Assembly (NCBI GenBank): GCA_035502095.1
Contig: DATJUX010000020.1
Coordinates: 62,001-126,000, forward strand
Direction of reading: 5' to 3'
Length of the DNA stretch: 64,000 nt
Origin: JAKANT01 sp035502095
GTDB taxonomy: Bacteria > Pseudomonadota > Gammaproteobacteria > Burkholderiales > Burkholderiaceae_F
Below, piece after piece: positions 15,599 through 24,757 of this stretch. The position numbers were made by a program, and so were the translations under genes. The notes beneath the pieces are model-generated. The model had not been told where the DNA came from, made no database searches, and worked only from the letters and a program-made list of their open reading frames with translations. Each line of letters starts with the position of its first letter. Position 1 is the stretch's first letter.

Positions 15599-16684
15599 TC
15601 AGAACTTGCGTGACGAGCCGTGGCCGCCGAACAGGGGCGAGGAATACAACTCGACCAGGGCGCGCGCGTCGAGCACCATGTCCTGGCCCGGCTGGCCGCG
15701 CTTGATCATGTCCTGCACCCATTCGCCGTACAGTCGCATCGAAGCGCGCTCCCACAGCACCATTTCGTCGTAGGGCACCGTGTAGACCTCGCTGCCGGGC
15801 TGGCCCAGGGCGACCTTGCGCGCCGGTGCCGATGCCTCGTCGAACGCACGCCCGACCTGCGTCGACAGCTCGCGTCCGGAGTTCTGGTCGATCACCGCTT
15901 TCAAGTCGGGGGGCAGGCTCTCGTACTTCGCCTTGTTCATCGCGAACACGAACATGGACGTGTACAGCGCCGGCACCAGCGGATCGGTCTCGGTGTGGAA
16001 GTGCGCGTACTCCTGCAGCTTGATCGCGGGCACCACCTCCCAGGGCACCGTGGCGCCGTCGATCACGCCCTTGCTCAATGCGTCGGTGATGGCCGTCACC
16101 GGCATCGGCACGGGGGTCCCGCCCAGGAGCTCGACCATGCGTGCGGTCAGCCGCGTTCCGGCCCGGATCTTGAGACCGCGCAGGTCATCCAGCGTGCGCA
16201 CCATCTTCGCGCGCGTGTGGATGAAGCCGTCGTCGTGCACGTGGAAGGCGAGCGGCTTGTAGTCCTTGAACTCGTCGGTCGCGAACTTCAGGTAGTAGTC
16301 CCAGGCCGCGCGCGACGTGGCTTCCGCGCTTTTCGACATGAAGGGCAGCTCGAAGACCTCCATGATCGGAAAACGTCCGGGCGTATACCCGGGCAGCGTC
16401 CAGACGATATCGACGGCTCCGGTGCGCACCTGCTCGATCAGCTCGGGCGGCTTGCCGCCCAATTGCATCGACGGATAGATCAGGCAACGCAGCTTGTCGT
16501 GCGAATCGTGTTCGATGCGGTCGCACCAGGGCTTGATGAACTTCTGCTGCGCCGTCGAGCCCGGCGGCAGGAAGTGGTGGATCCGCAGCGTGATCGGCTC
16601 CGCCGTCGCGCTGCAGGCGAGCAACGCGCCAGCGACAGCGAGAAGCGCTCGCGTGATCCTGCCCGGTCGATTGCGATGATTCAT
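15599..16684 (-). CDS. TRAP transporter DctP-family substrate-binding protein, orphan
   Basis: A signal peptide (RALLAVAGALLACSATA) precedes a DctP fold: LRIHHFLPPGSTAQQKFIKPW, VDIVWTLPGYTPGRFP, LRGLKIRAGTRLTARMVELLGG with the conserved Arg that clamps a carboxylate, then VIDGATVPWEVVP. It would capture an organic acid in the periplasm. No DctQ or DctM membrane subunits are next to it, so it must use a permease encoded elsewhere or serve as a sensor component. Start ATG 16684 gives a normal signal peptide; an upstream ATG at 16699 adds only five residues. Confidence 0.85.
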   Translation of the reverse strand: MNHRNRPGRITRALLAVAGALLACSATAEPITLRIHHFLPPGSTAQQKFIKPWCDRIEHDSHDKLRCLIYPSMQLGGKPPELIEQVRTGAVDIVWTLPGYTPGRFPIMEVFELPFMSKSAEATSRAAWDYYLKFATDEFKDYKPLAFHVHDDGFIHTRAKMVRTLDDLRGLKIRAGTRLTARMVELLGGTPVPMPVTAITDALSKGVIDGATVPWEVVPAIKLQEYAHFHTETDPLVPALYTSMFVFAMNKAKYESLPPDLKAVIDQNSGRELSTQVGRAFDEASAPARKVALGQPGSEVYTVPYDEMVLWERASMRLYGEWVQDMIKRGQPGQDMVLDARALVELYSSPLFGGHGSSRKF

Positions 16685-16792
16685 GCGACCCTCGTCCACC
16701 TTTCGTCCTCGGGGCGCGTGCGCGCGTGGCGCCCGGCGTCACCCGAGGTTCCAGTCGAGCAACGTAGCGCATGAGCGGCCGATACTAGGCCG

Positions 16793-16811
16793 AAAAAACG
16801 GGCTTTTCCCG
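16793..16811 (-). terminator. Short hairpin plus T6, candidate terminator of the TIR operon
   Basis: Read on the minus strand, CGGG-AAAAG-CCCG is followed immediately by TTTTTT. It lies about 100 bases after the end of the TIR gene. The stem is only four base pairs, so efficiency is doubtful. An adjacent CGGCC-N7-GGCCG repeat may extend the structure. Confidence 0.4.
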
Positions 16812-16908
16812 AACCTCCTCTGCCGAAATCCCGCGCGACCTGTCAGGCTCACGGCCCGGGGCACCGCCTTCGTGCCGGTTCGAAGCACGCGCGCCCGGCG
16901 GGCGGGCG

Positions 16909-17640
16909 TCACTCGGCAGTGACCGCGGCCTTCATCTTCCAGTAGATGTCGGTCAGGACCTTCGCCTGCTCGGGTTCGGACAGGAGATCGAGCGGCGCGT
17001 TCGGCGCATTGGCGCCCTGGATCTTTGCGAGCGGGGAATCGTCGAACGTCGTCGAGCTGACGGCAATCCAGAAGATCAGGCAGCCCCTGCTACGCGCTGC
17101 CTCCAGTAGCGCCGGCAATTCCTTCTCCCGGATGAACGGGGAGTCGAGAAAGTCCTGCGTGACCAGGAACACCGCGACCCGCGCCGACTCGAGTGCCTTG
17201 CGTATCTCGGCGAGCCAATTGGAGCCCGGTCGTATCTCGGTGTCGTCCCAGACCCGGATCAGCTCCTTGTCTTCGAGCGGTCGCAGGAACTGCTTCAGTT
17301 TCTCCAGCCACTTCGCGTCCTTGTGGCTGTAACTGATGAACACGGGCTTCGTGACCTGCACCTTGGGCGCGACGAAGTGCAGCAGGTAAAGGACCCTGCG
17401 TGACGTGTCGACCTCGTACGTGATCTGCAGCGATGGAGCCGGGTGCGAGTAGAGGCGGACGCTGCCGTCGCGGCTGATCGGGCGCGTGCGTCCGGGGAAG
17501 GCGTCAGGATCCGCCGCCAGCGCGTCCAGCACCTCGAACAGCGCGGCCATCGTTTCGGGCGGCAACTCCCTCCGGCTGGCGCGTCCGCTCTCCGAGTACT
17601 GGATCGCGTAGGGTTCAGCAGCTGCCGCCGCTTCAGGCAT
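16909..17640 (-). CDS. RelE/ParE-like domain fused to a TIR domain
   Basis: Residues 8-92 look like a RelE/ParE toxin fold: YAIQYSESGRASRREL, then LDALAADPDAFPGRTRPI, RLYSHPAPSLQITYEVD and a final strand LYLLHFV. Residues 98-230 are a TIR domain: VFISYSHKDAKWLEKLKQF, WDDTEIRPGSNWLAEI, ARVAVFLVTQDFLDSPFI and a Glu in KELPALLEAA where NAD-cleaving TIRs carry the catalytic acid. TIR proteins act as NADases or signal producers in bacterial immunity, and RelE folds cleave RNA or bind partners. The ATG overlaps the upstream membrane-protein gene by 8 bases, so the two are co-translated. Activity is not proven by sequence. Confidence 0.75.
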   Translation of the reverse strand: MPEAAAAAEPYAIQYSESGRASRRELPPETMAALFEVLDALAADPDAFPGRTRPISRDGSVRLYSHPAPSLQITYEVDTSRRVLYLLHFVAPKVQVTKPVFISYSHKDAKWLEKLKQFLRPLEDKELIRVWDDTEIRPGSNWLAEIRKALESARVAVFLVTQDFLDSPFIREKELPALLEAARSRGCLIFWIAVSSTTFDDSPLAKIQGANAPNAPLDLLSEPEQAKVLTDIYWKMKAAVTAE

Positions 17641-18679
17641 GGCGGGCTCCGGCCTGTATTCGCGCGGCGTCTTCGACGCGGGCGCGCACCTGGTCGACGC
17701 GGATGCTTCGGGCCGCGGGATCCACCGTGAACTCTACTTCGACCCGACCCTCCTCGGCGCGTCCCGGCGTCGAGGCGCCGGAGCCGGCGGGTCCTGCCCC
17801 CGGTGCGAGTCCTTGACCGGTGCTCAGTCTGGCCACGAGGTCTTCGAGATCCGTCCGCTCGCGGACATCGAGCGCGCTCCTCTGCGCCGCCGCGTCGCTC
17901 TCGAACGTCACCGCATAACCCGCGGGCCGGTCCCCCGCGCTCTGCAGCAGTGCGTCGCGTCGCTCCTTGGCGATTTGCACGGACTCGATCGTCGCCGCGC
18001 GCTCGAGGAGCTGCGACGGGACCGGCACTGACCCGGCGCTGCCCGCTCGTTGGCGCAGATCGCTCAGAGCCTTGCGCAACCCTTCGGCGTCCGCAACGAT
18101 ATCCATGCGCTCGCGCTGGTTCCGCAGGTACCGGGTCGCGAAAAGCAGCCCGGAGACGAGCGCGAAGAAGACGATGTAGATCACATCCGCCTGCTGGCGC
18201 TCGCTGACGAGAAGGCCGAGGATGGCGATCACCAGTGCCGAAGCGCCCAGGAGGGCAAGCAACACGCCGCGGGCCAGGCTGATCCAGCGGCGCTTGCGGC
18301 TTTCTTCCCACAAGGACCGGGACAGATCGCTCAGACCGAGTTCCTTGAGTTTGGCGTTTTCCCGGGCGAGCCTGAGAAAAAGAGGGAAGTTGAGCGCGAG
18401 CGAGACGGCACCGACGAGCAGGGACAAGGCGAAGACGACAGCCGCTACCTCGAACTGTACGATCATGCAGAACAGGCTCACCACGGCGAGATCGACGCTT
18501 GCGACGAGCGCCCGAAACGACCGTCGCTCGAAGCGCGTCAACCTGAAGGTGTCGACGGCACCCGAAAGCGCGTCGATCGCGGCATCGAGTCCCTTCGAAT
18601 CCAGCGCGATAGTGCGGGGTGCCATCGCATCCATCGGGTCGCCCGTGTCTTCAAGCGGCCCGCGATCCTTTGCAGGCAA
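17633..18679 (-). CDS. Multi-span membrane protein coupled to the RelE-TIR gene
   Basis: The 348-residue protein has an N-terminal helical segment, then about four hydrophobic helices in two pairs (ALVASVDLAVVSLFCMIV with VAAVVFALSLLVGAVSLAL, and GVLLALLGASALVIAILGLL with VIYIVFFALVSGLLF). A long soluble tail of about 170 residues follows, with helices and a final strand pattern VEVEFTVDPAARSIRV. I do not recognise the family. The 8-base overlap with the TIR gene argues for a shared function, perhaps membrane anchoring or membrane damage by the pair. Start uncertain: 18679, or ATG 18634. Confidence 0.65.
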   Translation of the reverse strand: MPAKDRGPLEDTGDPMDAMAPRTIALDSKGLDAAIDALSGAVDTFRLTRFERRSFRALVASVDLAVVSLFCMIVQFEVAAVVFALSLLVGAVSLALNFPLFLRLARENAKLKELGLSDLSRSLWEESRKRRWISLARGVLLALLGASALVIAILGLLVSERQQADVIYIVFFALVSGLLFATRYLRNQRERMDIVADAEGLRKALSDLRQRAGSAGSVPVPSQLLERAATIESVQIAKERRDALLQSAGDRPAGYAVTFESDAAAQRSALDVRERTDLEDLVARLSTGQGLAPGAGPAGSGASTPGRAEEGRVEVEFTVDPAARSIRVDQVRARVEDAARIQAGARHA

Positions 18680-18951
18680 AGATTAGCCACTGGCCGCGAT
18701 GTTTGTGATGCCTTCTTACAACGCACCGGCAACCGGGCGGATTGGTCGCCTGGTTCCTCGAGGGCCGGCGTCGCGCATGCGTCGCCGACGGGCACGCCCG
18801 CCCGTGGGATCGGCGGGTCGAGGTCGTCCGCGTACATCCGGAATGGTCGCGACCTGCGGCCTTGACCTGGGTCACGGCCGGAGCGGGCCGGGCAACCTAC
18901 GATGACAAGAAGAGCTGACCCCGTGCTCCGGGTCGATACGGCTCTCCAGGC

Positions 18952-21570
18952 ATGACCAGCGCAGGAACATCGACGCAACCCCGAGCACCGTTCATCGATC
19001 GCTCCCTCGGGCCTGGATTCAACCTCGCGGAAGCGCCGGGCCTGAGCGAGATCGAGGCCGCGGCACGCCTCGCGCGCGACGGCGGCAACGAACTCCCGGC
19101 GCAGGGACAACGTGCGCTGCTGGCCATCGCGGCCGAAGTCGTGCGTGAGCCGATGTTCCTGATGCTGGTGGCGGCGGGAGCGCTCTATCTCGTGATGGGC
19201 AAGCTCAGCGATGCGCTGCTGCTGCTTGGTTTCGTCTTCGTCGTGATGGCGATCACGATCGTCCAGGAGCGCCGCACCGAGCGCGCCCTCGACGCGTTGC
19301 GCGACATGTCCAGTCCGCGCGCGCTCGTCGTGCGCGACGGCGTACAGCGACGCATCGCCGGCCGCGAGGTCGTCGTCGGCGACATCGTGATCCTGGGGGA
19401 AGGCGATCGTGTCCCGGCCGATGCAATCCTGCGGCGCTCCGCACACCTCACGGTCGACGAATCGCTGCTGACCGGCGAATCGGTGCCCGTGCGCAAGCGG
19501 GCGGCTCCGGAGGTCCGCACGCTGGACGCGCCAGGCGGCGAGGATCTTCCGTCCCTGTTCTCGGGAACCCTGGTGACGGCCGGGCAGGGCGCCTGCGAAG
19601 TCGTGCGCACCGGTCCACGCACGGAGCTCGGCAGGATCGGCCGGGCCCTGAAAGAGGTCGAGCAGGCGCCGACGCCGCTGCAGGCTGAAACCGGACGCAT
19701 CGTGCGGTCGCTCGCGGCGGTCGGCCTCGGCGCCTGCCTGGTCGTCGTCGTCGCGTATGCGCTCACGCGAGGCGGCATGCTGCAGGCTTGGAAGGAGGGC
19801 GCGCTGGCCGGAATCGCGCTGGCGATGGCCATCCTGCCGGAAGAGTTTCCGGTGATCCTGGCGGTGTTCCTCGCGCTCGGAGCGTGGCGCATAGCGCGCA
19901 ACCAGGTCCTCACACGACGCATGCCTGCGATCGAGGCATTGGGTGCGGCCACGGTCCTGTGCGTCGACAAGACCGGGACCTTGACGCTGAACCAGATGAG
20001 CGTCGCCCGGCTCGTGGCCGAGGGCCGGACCGTTGATCTCGCAGCAGCCGCGCAAGCGTTGGCGCCGCCCTGTCGCACGCTGCTGCGCATCGCCGCGCTC
20101 GCGAGCCGGCCCGAGCCTTTCGACCCGATGGAACGCGCGCTGCACGCGGCGCTCGAGCGTCTCGGCCCGTCGGCGCGGCAGCCGGCCGGCCGACTGGTGC
20201 GCGAGTATCCGCTTTCCCCCGAACTGCTCGCGGTGACGCACGTCTGGGCGCGCCAGGAGAGCGGGGAGATGCTGGTCGCCGCGAAAGGCGCCCCGGAAGC
20301 GATCACGAGGCTGTGCCGGATGGCGCCGGCTGCTGAGCACGAACTCGCGCGTCGCGTAGCGGCGCTTGCGTCCGAGGGCTTGCGCGTGCTCGGCGTCGCT
20401 TCCTGCACGCTTCCCTTCGGCTCGCTCCCACAACATCAGAAGGATTTGAACCTGCAATTCGTCGGCTTGATCGGCCTCGCCGATCCGTTGCGCGCCGACG
20501 TACCCGCGGCGGTGAAGGAGTGCCATCGGGCCGGCGTGCGCGTCGTGATGATCACGGGGGACTACCCCGCCACGGCGCAGGACATCGCGCGACGGGCCGG
20601 GCTCGAGAATCCCGCAGCCGTGCTCACCGGTTCCGAGCTGGGCGCGATGAGCGATCGCGAACTCGAGCTGCGCGTTCGCGACGTCAACGTCTACGCGCGC
20701 GTCGTCCCGGCGCAGAAATTGCGCATCGTGGCGGCACTCAAGGCGGGCGGCGAGATCGTCGCGATGACGGGCGACGGCGTGAACGACGCGCCGGCGCTCA
20801 AGGCTGCGCACATCGGCATCGCGATGGGAGGTCGAGGCAGCGACGTCGCGCGCGAGTCCGCCTCGCTGGTGCTGCTCGACGACGCCTTCGCTTCGATCGT
20901 CGCCGCGATCCGCCTCGGGCGGCGCATCTACGACAACATCAGGAAAGCGGTCGCGTTCACGCTCGCCGTGCACGTGCCGATTGCGGGCCTGTCGATGATC
21001 CCGGTGTTCCTGCCATCGTGGCCGCTGCTCCTGCTGCCGGTCCACATCGTGTTCCTCGAACTGATCATCGACCCGGCGTGCTCGCTGGTGTTCGAGGCCG
21101 AAGGCGCGGAGGCGAACGTGATGCAGCGTCCGCCCCGGCGCTCCGCGGACCGGCTCTTCTCGCGCTCGATCGTCGTCGTCGCGCTGTTGCAGGGGCTGAC
21201 CGTGCTTGCGGTCTGCCTGGCGATCTTCACGCTCAGCCGCGGCGAACACGGACCCGACGCGGCGCGGGCGCTGACGTTCAGCGCGCTGGTCGTGTCCCTG
21301 CTCGCGCTCATCCTGACCAACCGCTCCTGGACCCGCTCGACGCTCGCGATGCTCTCGGCGCGCAATCCGGCGCTCTGGTGGGTGGTTGCCGGCGGCAGCG
21401 CGGTGCTCGCCGCGGTGCTGCTGCTCGCCCCCGTGCGAGCCCTGTTTTCGTTCGACCCGGTGCATGCCGACGACATCGCCCTGAGCCTGTTTGCCGGGTT
21501 CGTCTGCCTCTCATGGTTCGAAGTGTTGAAGCGCATGCGCTGGTGGCGGCACATGCAGGGCATGGCGTAG
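18952..21570 (+). CDS. Cation-transporting P-type ATPase
   Basis: This 872-residue protein has all P-type landmarks in order: N-terminal cation-ATPase segment (SEIEAAARLARDGGNELP), actuator-domain LTGES near residue 180, the membrane motif ILPEEFPVIL, the phosphorylation site DKTGTLT with Asp 339, KGAPEAI for ATP binding, and TGDGVNDAPALKAA. The PEEFP membrane motif resembles calcium or other P2-like pumps more than heavy-metal pumps, which carry CPC. There is no N-terminal metal-binding domain. The ion is not determined. No regulator or partner is adjacent. Confidence 0.88.
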   Translation: MTSAGTSTQPRAPFIDRSLGPGFNLAEAPGLSEIEAAARLARDGGNELPAQGQRALLAIAAEVVREPMFLMLVAAGALYLVMGKLSDALLLLGFVFVVMAITIVQERRTERALDALRDMSSPRALVVRDGVQRRIAGREVVVGDIVILGEGDRVPADAILRRSAHLTVDESLLTGESVPVRKRAAPEVRTLDAPGGEDLPSLFSGTLVTAGQGACEVVRTGPRTELGRIGRALKEVEQAPTPLQAETGRIVRSLAAVGLGACLVVVVAYALTRGGMLQAWKEGALAGIALAMAILPEEFPVILAVFLALGAWRIARNQVLTRRMPAIEALGAATVLCVDKTGTLTLNQMSVARLVAEGRTVDLAAAAQALAPPCRTLLRIAALASRPEPFDPMERALHAALERLGPSARQPAGRLVREYPLSPELLAVTHVWARQESGEMLVAAKGAPEAITRLCRMAPAAEHELARRVAALASEGLRVLGVASCTLPFGSLPQHQKDLNLQFVGLIGLADPLRADVPAAVKECHRAGVRVVMITGDYPATAQDIARRAGLENPAAVLTGSELGAMSDRELELRVRDVNVYARVVPAQKLRIVAALKAGGEIVAMTGDGVNDAPALKAAHIGIAMGGRGSDVARESASLVLLDDAFASIVAAIRLGRRIYDNIRKAVAFTLAVHVPIAGLSMIPVFLPSWPLLLLPVHIVFLELIIDPACSLVFEAEGAEANVMQRPPRRSADRLFSRSIVVVALLQGLTVLAVCLAIFTLSRGEHGPDAARALTFSALVVSLLALILTNRSWTRSTLAMLSARNPALWWVVAGGSAVLAAVLLLAPVRALFSFDPVHADDIALSLFAGFVCLSWFEVLKRMRWWRHMQGMA

Positions 21571-21641
21571 CGAGGAGCCGCGGCGGCAACGGGTTTCCAC
21601 GGCACGCCAACCCCGGCTTACGGCCCCGTCGCCACGGATCG

Positions 21642-23291
21642 TCAGGCCGGGGCCGCGTTGCCGATTGCAACGACCGGCTGTCGCCGGCCGCGCCTGCGAT
21701 AGGCGTGCGGAACCAACCACCCGATCCCGGCACCGGTCGCGCCGGCGGTCGTCAGCAGGAGCGGTATCTGCTTTCGAAGGAGCTCGGCCATCCTGGGTTC
21801 TGCGGCTGCGAACAGTTGCGCGACCACCCACTGGAGGATGACGAAGATCGCGCAAAGAGCGACTGCTTCGGCCCAGCGCAGCCAACCAGGCTCCGCGTTG
21901 CGATCGGCGTAGTCGTCGGCCATCCAGGCGATCGCAACCGTGACGAAGAACGTCATGAATTGCCACGGCCAGCGGTCCAAGGAGACCAGCCACGCCGCGC
22001 GAAACGCACCGGGTGTCGCAAGCGCCTGGAACACGTTGCCTTGCGCATCGAAAGCGAAGCGGAGCAGCAGCGCAACCAGAAATGCGGCGACGGCCGCCAA
22101 GGCTGCCGAGGCGGCATAACCGGCGACCGGACGCCCGTCGCCCGCATTGCGGCGCGCGAACGGCCAGGCCGACTTCGGATAGATCGCCGCGACCACCGCA
22201 ATCGCGTAGATGAGCGGAACGAGAATCATCAGCCGCACCGGGTTGCTGAGCGGCGTCGGGTCGAAGAACCGGCGCGTCATGAGCGGGATGAACAGCATCG
22301 CCAGGAAGACCAGGCCCATCACCAGGACGATGTCGTTCGCGCTGAGCGGATTGCGTGTCGCCGGCAGTCCCGAGAAACCCAGCTGCGTGAGTGCGGCGAG
22401 GCGCTGCGAGTGATTGCGGCCTTCGCTCAGCACGCCGCCGCTCACATAGTCGCAGAGATCGCGACGCAGGTCGGTGACCTCGCTCGCGATCCGTTTGCGC
22501 ATGCGCGACAGGAGTGCCGAGTCGTGGCTGCGATCGAGCTCGGCGAGCGCCAGCGGTTGCAGCACCTCTCGCAACGACTCGAGGCGGGTGCGAATCTCGC
22601 CCAGGGTTGCCTTGTGCTCCTCGAAGTAGCGACTGTATCCGCGCGCGGTCTCCCAGGCTTGCACCTGCGCGAAGAGCGCGACCGCTTGCGCCCAAGGCTG
22701 CCTGATCGTATTGGCCGCGTCCTGCAACCAGGAGGCATCCACGCCGAGTCGGTTCAGCGTCGGCAGGAGTGCCTCGAGCACGTTGGGCGACGGAGCGTAG
22801 GTCGCCGCGCGCAGCCGGCCGCTCAGTTCGCGCACCTCGAACGGGATGTTGCCGACGCGCTGAAACCATTCCTTGACGTTGCTGTCGATCCTGCCCAGCA
22901 CCGGCACGTGCGGCAGCAGCGACGTCAGCAGCAGGGCTGACAGCAGCGGCCCCGGCAGGATGCCCTCGATCATGGTGTGCTCGACGCCGAGCACCTTCAG
23001 AAGCTGCGCCGCGTCGATCACGGTGAAGCCGCCGCCCAGCAGGATGAAGAGCCCCGTCATGGCGACCAGATAGCCGCACCACGCCGACCAGTAGCGCCAG
23101 AAAGTGGTGGTCGCGCGCATCGGCCGGGGAATCTTGAAGCGGTCGGCGCCATAAAGCAGCACGACCGCCGCGCCGAAGACCCACTGCATGACCAACGAGG
23201 GATCGGCGGTTGTCGGTTGAACCACGGCAGGACTCCAGGGCGTTGTTTCGGGTCCCGCGAAACTATCGGCTTCCCGGCGGCGTTGCCTCAT
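21642..23291 (-). CDS. Large polytopic membrane protein of unknown family
   Basis: About 549 residues. Two hydrophobic helices lie near the N-terminus (VMQWVFGAAVVLLY, YLVAMTGLFILLGGGF) and a third after GILPGPLLSALLLTSLL. A soluble helical region of some 170 residues follows (residues about 160-330, rich in Leu, Arg and Glu), then five or six further helices. The ATG at 23291 overlaps the stop of the upstream lipoprotein gene as ATGA, which fixes the start and suggests coupled translation. I do not recognise a family. The soluble central block could be a sensor or scaffold. Confidence 0.65.
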   Translation of the reverse strand: MRQRRREADSFAGPETTPWSPAVVQPTTADPSLVMQWVFGAAVVLLYGADRFKIPRPMRATTTFWRYWSAWCGYLVAMTGLFILLGGGFTVIDAAQLLKVLGVEHTMIEGILPGPLLSALLLTSLLPHVPVLGRIDSNVKEWFQRVGNIPFEVRELSGRLRAATYAPSPNVLEALLPTLNRLGVDASWLQDAANTIRQPWAQAVALFAQVQAWETARGYSRYFEEHKATLGEIRTRLESLREVLQPLALAELDRSHDSALLSRMRKRIASEVTDLRRDLCDYVSGGVLSEGRNHSQRLAALTQLGFSGLPATRNPLSANDIVLVMGLVFLAMLFIPLMTRRFFDPTPLSNPVRLMILVPLIYAIAVVAAIYPKSAWPFARRNAGDGRPVAGYAASAALAAVAAFLVALLLRFAFDAQGNVFQALATPGAFRAAWLVSLDRWPWQFMTFFVTVAIAWMADDYADRNAEPGWLRWAEAVALCAIFVILQWVVAQLFAAAEPRMAELLRKQIPLLLTTAGATGAGIGWLVPHAYRRRGRRQPVVAIGNAAPA

Positions 23292-23794
23292 CCACTTGAA
23301 GGAGGGCCTTGCGCAGGCGGCAGGTCGCCACAGAACAACGGCCTGTTGGCATCGGCCGGACTGGAGCGCACCACGAATGCGTGGTGCCCGTCGCGCAGCG
23401 TGCTCAGATCGACTTCGACGGTGTTGTTGAGCGTCAGGAACCCGTCGCCGTCGCGCCGCGTCAGCACCCGGTCGGTCAACGCGTAGGCCGGTCGCTCGCT
23501 CAGGTTCGCGCACGATCCCTGGTGGATGTATGCATACAGGTGCACCGGCCGCCAGACCCATCCGGGGACGCCGCTCACCTTGAGCACGACCTCGGTGTGA
23601 TGCTCGCGCGCCATGAGCACGATGTACGCGACCTCACCGGCATTGAAGGAGGTCGCGGTCAGGGCGATGCGCTGCACGTCGGCCTTGTCGCCTGCACCGG
23701 GTGGCGGCGACGTCGTGGCCGTACAGGCGCCGAGCAGGGCCGACGCGATGGCAGCGCGCACGCCCGCCGATCCGAGAACCATGATCCGAACCAT
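23288..23794 (-). CDS. Hypothetical outer-membrane or periplasmic lipoprotein
   Basis: The 168-residue protein begins MVRIMVLGSAGVRAAIASALLGAC, a signal peptide with a lipobox (LGAC). The mature part is beta-rich (VQRIALTATSFNAGEVAYIVLM, VVLKVSGVPGWVWRPVHLYAYIH) with two Cys (GSCANLS and LFCGDL) likely to form a disulfide. The start is preceded by GGGAGCGGCAGG. It overlaps the following membrane-protein gene by four bases. I recognise no named family; it resembles other small betaproteobacterial lipoproteins of unknown role. Confidence 0.65.
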   Translation of the reverse strand: MVRIMVLGSAGVRAAIASALLGACTATTSPPPGAGDKADVQRIALTATSFNAGEVAYIVLMAREHHTEVVLKVSGVPGWVWRPVHLYAYIHQGSCANLSERPAYALTDRVLTRRDGDGFLTLNNTVEVDLSTLRDGHHAFVVRSSPADANRPLFCGDLPPAQGPPSSG

Positions 23795-23996
23795 GACCTG
23801 CCGCTCCCGAATAGGCATTCTCGCCCGTCGCGGGCGCGCCGTCGTGCCGACGCGGCTGCGGAACGCCGGGACGCTCCCAGTTGGGAGCGTTACGAGTGGG
23901 AAACGACCTGTCTTGGCCCGCTCTCCGGCGCGAATTTCAATGCAGGCACGCGGAGCACTTTCGTGCAACGCGTCCCCTGACCCCTTGGAGAAGATC

Positions 23997-24305
23997 ATGC
24001 CCATCAATGCAATTCCACTCGCATCGTCGGTCTCGGCCGGCCTGCTGGCGAACGCCTCGGCGCACAGCCACGGCCTGCTCGGTACCGTCGCCATCGACGA
24101 CTGCGGCACCGTCGTTCCCCACAAGATTCCGGGCACGAACCCGCCGCCCCCGCCGCCGTTCCAGTCGGTGCAGCTTGCGGACGTGTCGTCGGTCTCCTTC
24201 AGCGAAGACGGCCCCCGGTGCGGCAACGAGCCGCGCAAGTGGCCGTTCCCGCCTCCGCCGCCGCTGCCGCTGGTGAGCGATCTCACCCAGTCGCTCGGCC
24301 TCTGA
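23997..24305 (+). CDS. Hypothetical secreted proline-rich protein
   Basis: A 102-residue frame with a strong GGAG site five to nine bases before ATG. The N-terminus (MPINAIPLASSVSAGLLANASAHSH) is only weakly signal-like. The rest is low-complexity, with two polyproline blocks (TNPPPPPPF, WPFPPPPPLP) and two Cys. No family recognised. The good ribosome site makes expression plausible. Confidence 0.45.
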   Translation: MPINAIPLASSVSAGLLANASAHSHGLLGTVAIDDCGTVVPHKIPGTNPPPPPPFQSVQLADVSSVSFSEDGPRCGNEPRKWPFPPPPPLPLVSDLTQSLGL

Positions 24306-24550
24306 GCGTCGATGTTCTGCAATCCTCCCTCCTGAGCGGGGGAGGAATCATCGTTGGCGGAATCCGGGAAGCCTTGCCTCAATGTGCAGCGGACGCCGGC
24401 GCAGGATCCGACCCGATGCGGCGCAGACGTGGTGGCACGTACCGTGTGCAGCGCCGGTTACCATCCGGACCGCGGCGGGTAAAGCCGCCTCCCCGGCCGA
24501 CGCCCGGCTCCGCCAAATCGAGTCACGCGCCCGTTTCCGAGCTGGAGACC

Positions 24551-24712
24551 ATGTTGAGATCTCGCTTCGCCGCACTGGTGCTCATCGTCGCAGGAGCGCT
24601 CCTGCTGCTATCCAACCTCGGCCTGATGCCGCGCCTCGGGCCGCTGTTTCATCAATGGTGGCCGCTGCTGCTGATCGTGCTCGGCGTGCTGATGCTCGTG
24701 CAACGCCTGTAG
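24551..24712 (+). CDS. Small two-helix membrane protein, LiaF/LiaI transmembrane-type
   Basis: The 53-residue protein is almost entirely two hydrophobic helices joined by a short loop: FAALVLIVAGALLLLSNLGLM and WPLLLIVLGVLMLVQRL, with HQWWP between. This is the pattern of the LiaI-LiaF-like (DUF5668) transmembrane hairpin, usually found as the N-terminal part of cell-envelope stress proteins but here standing alone. ATG is preceded by GCTGGAGACC. Role unknown. Confidence 0.65.
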   Translation: MLRSRFAALVLIVAGALLLLSNLGLMPRLGPLFHQWWPLLLIVLGVLMLVQRL

Positions 24713-24757
24713 CGCGCGAACGCCTGGCTCCGGCTGGCGCGCCGCGGGCGTGGCGGG

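Noticed and set aside
18538..21465. A 975-codon open frame on the minus strand
   Set aside because: It lies opposite the P-type ATPase gene and its product is an Arg/Asp/His-rich sequence with no domain; such antisense frames are expected in GC-rich DNA.
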